Of a stretch of 64,000 nucleotides of DNA, positions 9,034 to 15,903 are shown piece by piece (the stretch's first letter is position 1; the number at the start of each line of letters is the position of its first letter). Under the pieces are notes generated by a model. That model saw nothing but the letters and a program-made list of their open reading frames with translations, was not told where the DNA came from and ran no database searches. Both the position numbers and the translations under genes were made by a program. Source of the DNA: Paenimyroides baculatum (GTDB lineage Bacteria > Bacteroidota > Bacteroidia > Flavobacteriales > Flavobacteriaceae); NCBI RefSeq assembly GCF_008629655.1, contig NZ_VWSG01000012.1, forward strand, positions 1 through 64,000, read 5' to 3'.

Positions 9034-9757
9034 CTCCTTCATGAAAAGAGGGATATATCTATTACCTATCACTCGTTTCTTAGGCACTATGCAACCATTT
9101 TATTTCCCTTTAAACCATATAACTTTTTAACAAACAAACAACTAACAGATCTTTTCTCAATAACTACCGCAACCGATAACTCGGTCAAGTTTTTGAATTC
9201 TAGTTGCAAAACCAACGCAATTCTTTAAAATTTTTAGCTTTTGAAGAAATTAAATAACTTTTACTTTATTTTTACTAAAAATAAACACCAAAAAATAATC
9301 AATCGCTACAGCATTTGTAAAAGTAATATTTTAGTTTTTTTGATTAAATTGCCATTTCAAATGAATGGTATCCCTTCTGAAAGATAAAATAGTTTCCCTT
9401 CTGCATAGCAAGAAAATTATACATACACTACTAATAGGTTAATCTTTCTTGTGCATCATTAATGCAATATACAACAATATCAATCTAACAATGTATCTTA
9501 TCAATGCCGCATTAGTGTCGCATCAGTAACGCATGAATGCCGTACTTAAAGCATATAAAGGCTAAGGATCATATATGATTAATCCTTCCAAAGTCGTCAT
9601 TTGAAGAAGCGGATAAAGTAAGATTAAGGCGTTATTTAGATATAGGCCTATTCTATACAATTTAAAATAGACGTACATTATTGTGAATTCTTTTAATCTT
9701 GGTTGAGTGATTTAAAGTATCACATTGGAGGCTAATGCATCAGTTCGGAAACTTGCG

Positions 9758-9776
9758 TCTGAATCAAGTTCAGAGT
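9758..9776. repeat. Hairpin repeat, copy B
   Basis: TCTGAA and TTCAGA pair around TCAAG. This is the reverse complement of copy A over about 20 bases, so copies A and B form a large inverted repeat around some 720 bp. Confidence 0.8.
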
Positions 9777-9833
9777 GAAAGTTATACCGATTACCGTAAG
9801 AATACAATAGAAAACGCTTAACAATCTTTTGAG

Positions 9834-9854
9834 ACCCTGAAACAAGTTCAGGGT
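9834..9854. repeat. Hairpin repeat, copy C with compensatory change
   Basis: ACCCTGAA and TTCAGGGT pair around ACAAG. Compared with copy B, the T-A pair at one stem position has become C-G on both arms, so pairing is preserved. It lies 16 bases downstream of the rmlD stop codon but has no T-run on either side. Confidence 0.75.
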
Positions 9855-9869
9855 GACATTCTGATATAG

Positions 9870-10718
9870 TTATAATTCACCAAGCATTTCCTGCAGGCTG
9901 GTTTTCCAATCCGGAACAGATACTTTGTATACTTCTTTTATTTTTGATTTATCTAACAATGAGAAATTCGGGCGTTTTGCAGGGGTCGGGAATGCATTAC
10001 TGCCTATGGCATTTATTTTGGTATTAAAACCTTTGATTTCTTTTACCGCGGTTGCAAATTCGTGCCAGCTGATTTTACCTTCGTTGCTGTAATGATAAAC
10101 TCCCTGTAAAAACTCCGGTGCTTCTATTATCTGCATGATTGCTTTTGCCAGATCGCGTGCGTAGGTTGGCGTACCAATCTGGTCTGCCACTACGCCTATT
10201 TCCTCACGCTCGCTCATTAAACGGATCATTGTTTTTACAAAGTTGGCTCCGTAAACCGAATAAACCCAAGCGGTACGTATGATGACATGATTAGCACTTG
10301 AAGCACGCAAAGCTTGTTCGCCGTGTAATTTTGTTAAGCCATAAACGTTAATAGGATCGGGAGTATCAGTTTCCTTTAACGGTGTTTCACTGGTACCATC
10401 GAACACATAATCGGTTGAGATATGGATTACATTGGCATTATTGTCTGCCGCCCACGCACCTATTGTTTTTACGGCGATATGGTTTACGGCATCGCATAAT
10501 TCCTGATCGCTTTCGGCTTTATCAACTGCGGTATAAGCACCTGCACTAACAATAATGTTAGGTTTTTGGGTATTTAAAACTTCGATAATCTGATCCGGAT
10601 TGCTTAAATCCATTTCCTCACGGTCAACAAAAACCATCTGGTATTTTGGATACGCTTCTTTTAAATCGTGTAATTCTGATCCTAACTGACCATGACGGCC
10701 GGTGATTAGTATTTTCAT
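9870..10718 (-). CDS. rfbD: dTDP-4-dehydrorhamnose reductase
   Basis: RmlD catalyses the last step of dTDP-L-rhamnose synthesis, reducing dTDP-4-dehydro-L-rhamnose with NAD(P)H in the cytoplasm. The protein has 282 residues, a normal length. The Rossmann motif TGRHGQLGSEL starts at residue 6. STDYVFDG carries the catalytic Thr, and VYGLTKLHGE holds the YxxxK pair. It is the last gene of the minus-strand rml cluster. A four-helix-bundle gene separates it from rmlC. Confidence 0.95.
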   Translation of the reverse strand: MKILITGRHGQLGSELHDLKEAYPKYQMVFVDREEMDLSNPDQIIEVLNTQKPNIIVSAGAYTAVDKAESDQELCDAVNHIAVKTIGAWAADNNANVIHISTDYVFDGTSETPLKETDTPDPINVYGLTKLHGEQALRASSANHVIIRTAWVYSVYGANFVKTMIRLMSEREEIGVVADQIGTPTYARDLAKAIMQIIEAPEFLQGVYHYSNEGKISWHEFATAVKEIKGFNTKINAIGSNAFPTPAKRPNFSLLDKSKIKEVYKVSVPDWKTSLQEMLGEL

Positions 10719-10783
10719 GATGTGTGATGATATGTTGAACTGATGAACTGATTATGTATAAATCTGTTGATCTGATTACTTTA

Positions 10784-11188
10784 CTATTTATTTTTTGATT
10801 GATCTTTAAGATTCGTTTTTCGATTAATCTGATATTTATACAAACCGTTTAACTTGTTTAAAATCTCATCTATAGACAATCTTAATTTACCGTACTCATC
10901 TTCTGCTATATAATTTAACTGAAAGAACAAATTTAAATGATTAATTACTTCAAGACCTGATGCATAAGCCATATTTGTAAAATGAGCTTGATCTAAATTC
11001 GAAGATCTGCCTGATCCTTCTGCTAAATTAGAACTAATAGAATCTGTTGCTCTCTTTATTTGTCTTGTCAAATCAAACTGTTCTTCCTTTGGGAAAGATT
11101 TAACCAATGTACGAATTTCAATACTTAATGATAAAGCAAGCTGATAAACATCTAACTTTTCAAATGCATAAATATGATACTTTTCCAT
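10784..11188 (-). CDS. Four-helix-bundle protein (23S rRNA IVS-type family)
   Basis: A 134-residue protein of the four-helix-bundle family first noted in 23S rRNA intervening sequences. Its biochemical function is unknown. Typical signatures are FEKLDVYQLALSL near the N-terminus, FPKEEQFDLTRQIKRATDSISSNLAEG in the middle (given here only as a landmark at about residues 34-60) and the NLFFQLNYIAEDEYGKL segment. It interrupts the rml genes, with about 65 bp to rmlD and 122 bp to rmlC. Members of this family are often found inside polysaccharide loci of Bacteroidota. The flanks are rich in short repeats, which fits a small mobile or inserted gene. Confidence 0.85.
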   Translation of the reverse strand: MEKYHIYAFEKLDVYQLALSLSIEIRTLVKSFPKEEQFDLTRQIKRATDSISSNLAEGSGRSSNLDQAHFTNMAYASGLEVINHLNLFFQLNYIAEDEYGKLRLSIDEILNKLNGLYKYQINRKTNLKDQSKNK

Positions 11189-11266
11189 TAGCTTATCTTT
11201 TATGTTGAATTTATGAACTGATGAATCAGTGAACCAATGATTTGGTCAACTGATGAGTAATTTTTT

Positions 11267-11314
11267 AAATAATCAATTAAACAATTCTTCAAATAATCAA
11301 TTAAACAATTCTAC
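11267..11314. repeat. 24-bp tandem repeat, two copies
   Basis: Copies at 11267-11290 and 11291-11314 differ at one base. The second copy runs into the stop codon of rmlC, so the duplication arose at the very end of that gene. Confidence 0.85.
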
Positions 11315-11865
11315 AATTCAACCTTAAACAATTCATTGAACGTTGGCAAGATGATATCTTTTTCTGAAACGATCTCTGCTCCAGCTTCTATTCCCCAATC
11401 GATATTCAATTCGGGGGAATTATATAAGATCCCTTGTTCTGATTCTTTATTATAGAAATTGTCGCATTTATAGAAAAATACGGCTTCTTCACTCAACACC
11501 GAAAAACCATGCAAAAATCCGCGTGGTACAAACAACTGTCTGTTGTTTTCTGCTGACAAATGTACTGCCACATGCTGACCGAAGGTTGGGGAATCGGGAC
11601 GAGCATCAACAGCAACATCGATTACTTCGCCTCTTAACACACGAACCAACTTTGCTTGTGCGTGCGAACCTGCCTGTGCATGTAATCCGCGTATTACTCC
11701 TCTTTTGGAATAACTTTGATTATCTTGAACAAAATGAGTGTTTGTCCTAGTTAAATTGTTAAACATTTTTTCATTAAAGCTTTCAAAAAAGTATCCACGC
11801 TCGTCTTCGAACTTGCGTGGTTGCAATATAAAGCAGCCTTTTAATTTTGTTTCTGTAGCGTTCAT
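11311..11865 (-). CDS. rfbC: dTDP-4-dehydrorhamnose 3,5-epimerase
   Basis: RmlC epimerises C3 and C5 of dTDP-4-dehydro-6-deoxyglucose, the step before RmlD. The protein has 184 residues and the RmlC cupin fold. DERGYFFESF lies near residue 22. RGLHAQAG carries the conserved catalytic His, and FVPRGFLHGFSVLS is the second cupin motif. Its start codon directly abuts the rmlB stop (TAAATG), so the two are translationally coupled. Confidence 0.95.
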   Translation of the reverse strand: MNATETKLKGCFILQPRKFEDERGYFFESFNEKMFNNLTRTNTHFVQDNQSYSKRGVIRGLHAQAGSHAQAKLVRVLRGEVIDVAVDARPDSPTFGQHVAVHLSAENNRQLFVPRGFLHGFSVLSEEAVFFYKCDNFYNKESEQGILYNSPELNIDWGIEAGAEIVSEKDIILPTFNELFKVEL

Positions 11866-12939
11866 TTACTCTTGATATTGTGTATCGTAATACTTTTGAT
11901 AATCACCCGATGTTACATTGTTCAACCATTCTTGATTGTCCATAAACCAGTCGATTGTTTTTGCCAACCCTTGTTCAAAGGTTACACTTGGATACCAGCC
12001 CAATTCTTTATTAATTTTATTAGCATCAATAGCATAACGCAGATCATGTCCCGGACGGTCTTTTACAAAGGTAATTAATTGTGCCGATGTTCCCGGTTCG
12101 CGACCTAATTTAGTATCCAGCTGTTGGCATAATTCTTTAACCAGATCAATGTTCTGCCATTCGTTGAAACCACCTACATTGTAACAATCTCCGTTTTTTC
12201 CTTGGTGGAACACCAAGTCGATTGCTTTTGCATGATCGATTACAAACAACCAGTCACGGGTATATTTTCCATCACCATAAATAGGCAGTGGCTTGTTATT
12301 GATGATGTTGTGGATACACAACGGAATTAGTTTTTCAGGAAAATGATTGGGACCGTAATTGTTTGAACAATTTGTTAACACCATAGGCATGCCATAGGTA
12401 TCATGGTACGCACGTACAAAATGATCTGAAGCTGCTTTTGAAGCCGAATAAGGCGAATGCGGATCGTATTTGGTATCTTCGGTAAAAAAGCCCTCGCTAC
12501 CCAATGCACCAAAAACCTCATCGGTTGATACATGGTGAAAACGCTTACCTTCGTAACCTTTTGCTGAGCCTGTCGAAGCATCATTCCATATTTCTCGAGC
12601 AGCATTCAATAGGTTTACCGTACCGATAACGTTGGTCATTACAAATGCCGAAGGATCTGCAATGGAACGATCTACATGCGATTCTGCCGCTAAATGTATT
12701 ACACCTGTTGGCTGGTGTTTTTTGAACACTTCCAATACCGCCTGTGCGTCACAAATATCTATCTTTTCGAACTTATAGTTTGGTAAATGATCTACATCTT
12801 TCAGGTTTTCCAGATTTCCGGCGTAGGTTAACGCATCTAGGTTAACGATGGTATAGTCTGGATATTTTGTTGCGAATTCACGTACCACATGGGATCCGAT
12901 AAATCCCGCACCTCCGGTAATAATGATAGTCTGCTTCAT
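11866..12939 (-). CDS. rfbB: dTDP-glucose 4,6-dehydratase
   Basis: RmlB converts dTDP-glucose to dTDP-4-dehydro-6-deoxyglucose. It is the first gene of the minus-strand rml operon here; rmlA (the thymidylyltransferase) is not in the window. The 357-residue protein has GGAGFIGSH near residue 8, the catalytic HVSTDEVFG and the YxxxK motif in YSASKAASDHF. Between NAAREIWND and YEGKRF it carries seven or eight extra residues (ASTGSAKG). These are encoded by a dispersed-repeat sequence rather than by normal family sequence. This lies just before the catalytic strand, in a surface loop of the family, so the enzyme may tolerate it. Confidence 0.93.
   Translation of the reverse strand: MKQTIIITGGAGFIGSHVVREFATKYPDYTIVNLDALTYAGNLENLKDVDHLPNYKFEKIDICDAQAVLEVFKKHQPTGVIHLAAESHVDRSIADPSAFVMTNVIGTVNLLNAAREIWNDASTGSAKGYEGKRFHHVSTDEVFGALGSEGFFTEDTKYDPHSPYSASKAASDHFVRAYHDTYGMPMVLTNCSNNYGPNHFPEKLIPLCIHNIINNKPLPIYGDGKYTRDWLFVIDHAKAIDLVFHQGKNGDCYNVGGFNEWQNIDLVKELCQQLDTKLGREPGTSAQLITFVKDRPGHDLRYAIDANKINKELGWYPSVTFEQGLAKTIDWFMDNQEWLNNVTSGDYQKYYDTQYQE
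12562..12580 (-). repeat. Dispersed repeat embedded in frame in rmlB
   Basis: The minus strand reads TGCTTCGACAGGCTCAGCA, bounded by complementary ends TGCT/AGCA. CTTCGACAGGCTCAG is a familiar core of intergenic repeats in many bacterial genomes. Here it encodes ASTGSA inside RmlB without breaking the frame. Confidence 0.7.
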
Positions 12940-13309
12940 ATTATGTTATGGTTAGCTAATTTTGTTCAAAGATAAATTTTTTTTATTAAGATGAATAGTG
13001 AAAATTTTAGATGTTAGGTGTGGGGTGCTGGATGATTTTTACTGTATAATGTATTGATGTATACTGTAGTGTTGGAGGATTTAATCCCGATGGTCGGGAC
13101 AGGATGTTTAATGTTATTATGAACTTGTTGAACTGTTGAGTTGTTAAATTGTTGAATCGTTTAGTTATTGGATGTTTGGAAATGGTGATAAATTAGTTTC
13201 AAATTACCATCATTTCAGTTTTTTCTTAAATTTTTACATTATATTTACATACACTTATGCACAATAAAATTAGCTATTGACATAGTCATTATTTTAATTA
13301 TGCAGAAAA
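12940..13309. other. Non-coding stretch upstream of rmlB
   Basis: It carries the rml promoter, a GGTGCTGGATG...TTTTTACTGT fragment (about 13020-13050) resembling the start of the 183-bp direct repeats, and a TCCCGATGGTCGGGA palindrome (13085-13099). From about 13227 it is the upstream region shared with the gene at 61801. Confidence 0.6.
12967..12974 (-). promoter_or_regulatory. Candidate -7 promoter element of the rml operon
   Basis: The minus strand reads TATCTTTG, a perfect TAnnTTTG match, about 30 bases upstream of the rmlB start. No good -33 element is apparent. Confidence 0.5.
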
Positions 13310-13701
13310 ATGAAACTACCCTTTTTTAATACGAACACCAATGCCTCTGAATTTTCAGAAACGTATAAAAACAATTTGCAAGATCAAGTTTCTGAGCGTT
13401 TACAACACCAGGTTCAAACATCATCCAGTGAGATAATTATTAATTTCATATTCACCAGTGATCATGGTAGAAATGGAGATAGATTTTCTGCAATACTGAA
13501 GATGGTTGCTTTGTAAATTATTTTATGAATACCGAAAAAAAATACCAGATTACAGGTAAAACACACGAATTAAAACTTAACAAAGAAGAAATAAAAGATT
13601 GGCTTTTATCTATAGCTGAAAAAGGAATTAAATTTAACTGTATTTTAAGCGAATGGAATATTGTTTCTATTACTGATTAAAAACGCACAGGTCGGAATTG
13701 G
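13310..13701 (+). pseudogene. Broken paralogue of the unknown gene at 61801
   Basis: The first reading frame (starting MKLPFFNTNTN) matches the intact protein at 61801-62193, then fails near position 13492. The match resumes in another frame from TEDGCFVNYF, through KKYQITGKTHELK and CILSEWNIV, to a stop at 13678-13680. The final KxTGRNW of the family can still be read after that stop. So there is at least one indel and one nonsense change. The upstream ~75 bp is also conserved with the intact copy, which shows the promoter was duplicated with the gene. Confidence 0.85.
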
Positions 13702-14115
13702 AAAAAAGTGGCGGGGAAATTTGGAGAATGGGGAAATATTTTTTTGTGTTTGGTGCTGGGTGTTGGCTGACAGAGTAAGTAGATTAAATTCGTGAAAACA
13801 TTCCATCTTTGGTGAATTATCATATTTCAGTACAAGTTTGATTGAATCTTTAAAACGTGGAAATAATACATAAATTCGTGTAAATTATAGAATCTGTGGT
13901 TAATCCGGTAGCCGGGACAAGATCTGTTTAGTGGTTTTATCTATTAAAAAGTTATATGTTAAAGGGTACTGATATGTTGACAAGGTTTTGATTAATTACA
14001 TTTAATAATGCAGAAAATAATTTTGATGTTTTATAATTGAAACCCTGAATCATATTGCTGATTATTCACTGCCAATAAATTCAGGATTTCATTTGAATTA
14101 TATTTCTAAAAAGTA
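13702..14115. other. Non-coding stretch between two pseudogenes
   Basis: It contains a GTGTTTGGTGCTGGGTG fragment, a TCCGGTAGCCGGGA palindrome (13914-13927) followed by ACAAGATCTGTTTA, and a degenerate terminator after the galE remnant. No gene is visible. Confidence 0.6.
14040..14089 (-). terminator. Terminator remnant downstream of the galE pseudogene
   Basis: The arms AAACCCTGAAT and ATTCAGGATTT pair with one mismatch. The same CCCTGA core is used by the intact galE terminator at 737-784, so the terminator was copied with the gene. Confidence 0.55.
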
Positions 14116-15122
14116 TTAATCTGCTGATGATCCCAACTGCTGCTGGAATTTCCATGCCGTTTGAATTGATATCTGCAACGGAGTTATAGTATTCCAGTCT
14201 AATTCTATTTTTGCCAACGAATAATCGGCATAAGCTCCCACTATACCACCAGCCCTACGGGGTTTTATTTCGTAATTAATCTTTATATTATTTGCTTTTT
14301 CAAAAGAATTAACAATTTCCAAAACGGTTGATCCTTTGCTTGAGCCTAAATTAAAGAATTCCAGCTTAGATTTGTTCTTTTCTTCCAAAAGCCGTTGCAT
14401 CGCTTTTACATGGGCATCTGCCAGATCGTTTACATTTATATAATCGCGTACTGCGGTACTGTCACGGGTTTAGTAATCGTTACCAAAAACACCTAAATGT
14501 TCCCTAATGCCCATTGCTGTCTGTGTAATATAGAGAATACCATTTGGCACTTCACCAATTGCAGAAGAATTATGGGCATCCAACTGGATTAAAATATCTT
14601 AAAAGAATAGCGTTTTTACCAGTTGCGTTAACATAATCTTCAATGATTTCCTCTCCCATTTTTTTGGTATTTCCGTAAGGTGACTGAGGCTTTTTCAAAG
14701 GAGTAGCCTCATTGATTGGCATTTTTTCTGCCTGACCATATACTTTGCAACAAGAGGAAAAAAAAGAAATTATCAACCTGATTTTCTTCCATTGCTTGTA
14801 GTACATTTATTAGTACTATTAAATTATTGTGGTAATACATCAATGGTTTTGCTACTGATTCGCCCACCGCTTTATAAGCTGAAAATGAATAACACCATCT
14901 ATTGCATGCGATTGAAAAAAATACTTACCGCACTAAAATCTTTTAAGTCAATATTATAATAAACTGGCTTAATGCCAGTTATTGCTGTTATCTTTTCCCA
15001 AACATACAATTGTGAATTGGAAAGATCATCAATAATGAATACGTTATAATCTGCTTGCTGCAATGCTACTACGGTATGTGAGCCACATATATCCCAACGC
15101 CGGTTACCAACATATTTTTCAT
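14116..15122 (-). pseudogene. galE: Second UDP-glucose 4-epimerase copy, decayed
   Basis: The remnant aligns with the intact galE end to end: the N-terminus near 15122, a middle block with [28 protein letters not shown], and a C-terminal block with KINYEIKPRRAGG. Several frameshifts separate the blocks. An in-frame TAG has replaced the codon for the conserved RDYIDV region's preceding Glu (near 14470). Deletions have removed bases in the N-terminal third. It cannot make an enzyme. It lies in the same orientation as galE, so the pair forms a 13-kb direct repeat. Confidence 0.92.
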
Positions 15123-15155
15123 CCTTTTTATTGCTAATGTGCAGATTTGCTGATA

Positions 15156-15584
15156 TTATTTTGCAAGCTTTATTATTTCTTTTTCAGATACTGTTTTGCG
15201 CAGACCTGAACTTGAAAAACGATGATCGCGCTGGTTATAGTATAATTCTATGCCTTTTTCTTCGCAATAAGTTCTACCTGTAAAATTCTTGTCTTTATAC
15301 TCTTCGCCTAAAATACGCACATCGATCTTGAACGAACGTAAAATATCTTCCAAATCCTGTTCTGTGGCATAAGGTACTATTTCATCTACGTGCACACATC
15401 CCTTTAACTGTATGTAACGCTCTACCACGCTTTGAACTGGACGGTTTTTTTCCGGACGATCCAACGTAGGATCGGTTTGTAAACCGCAAATAAGGTAATC
15501 GCACTGCCGCTTCGCATCTTCCAGCATTTTTATATGTCCTGCGTGCAATAAATCGAATGCACTGAATGTTATTCCTATCTTCAT
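15156..15584 (-). CDS. TagD-like nucleotidylyltransferase (glycerol-3-phosphate cytidylyltransferase family)
   Basis: A 142-residue cytoplasmic enzyme of the HxGH nucleotidylyltransferase family. It is expected to activate a small phosphorylated compound with CTP for surface-polymer synthesis. The HAGH motif is at residues 15-18 within FDLLHAGHIKML. RFSSSGLR near residue 123 is the ISSTxxR-like second nucleotide-binding motif. The closest named enzyme is TagD, but TagD is usually about 130 residues and the substrate here is uncertain. It sits at the edge of the glycan region, just upstream of the galE remnant and in the same direction. Confidence 0.8.
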   Translation of the reverse strand: MKIGITFSAFDLLHAGHIKMLEDAKRQCDYLICGLQTDPTLDRPEKNRPVQSVVERYIQLKGCVHVDEIVPYATEQDLEDILRSFKIDVRILGEEYKDKNFTGRTYCEEKGIELYYNQRDHRFSSSGLRKTVSEKEIIKLAK

Positions 15585-15903
15585 TCTTTTTTGGTTTATC
15601 TTAATTGACCCACATCTGTCCTAATATCTTTATTAAAATCGTGGGAAATTTACTGTTTTTTTTTTGATTTCGAAAATTAGCGATAGAAAATAATGATTTG
15701 GTTATGATTAATTTACTCAATAAGCTGGTGATTATATTAACATACTTTTATTTGAATTCATAAAGATATCTTATTGTTACTAAAACTTTAAGTAGAAAGT
15801 AAAAAAATTAATACTTTCATTCATTTTTTTTTAAATTTAGTAATTATTTTTTTTGAAATCTTTCAGTTAAGTTGCTTCAAAAAAATCTATAATTTACTAA
15901 AAA
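15585..15903. other. AT-rich non-coding stretch
   Basis: No gene or convincing hairpin is seen in these 319 bases. They separate the accessory region from the compact core region. Confidence 0.5.

Larger units (their letters stand above)
8813..9869. other. Long non-coding stretch with hairpin repeats
   Basis: Over 1 kb without a convincing gene. It contains three members of a hairpin repeat family (9013-9033, 9758-9776, 9834-9854), a GGTGTTTGGTG-type fragment near 8833, and an AAGGAT/ATCCTT inverted repeat near 9564. The only open frame of note (8875-9228) runs through one hairpin and looks accidental. Confidence 0.6.

Noticed and set aside
8875..9228. 117-codon open frame on the plus strand
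   Set aside because: Composition is not protein-like, it runs through a hairpin repeat, has no promoter or neighbour support, and resembles nothing known.
9834..9854. Terminator of rmlD
   Set aside because: It is a stable hairpin but lacks a T-run, and two relatives of it lie far from any gene end. A dispersed repeat explains it better.
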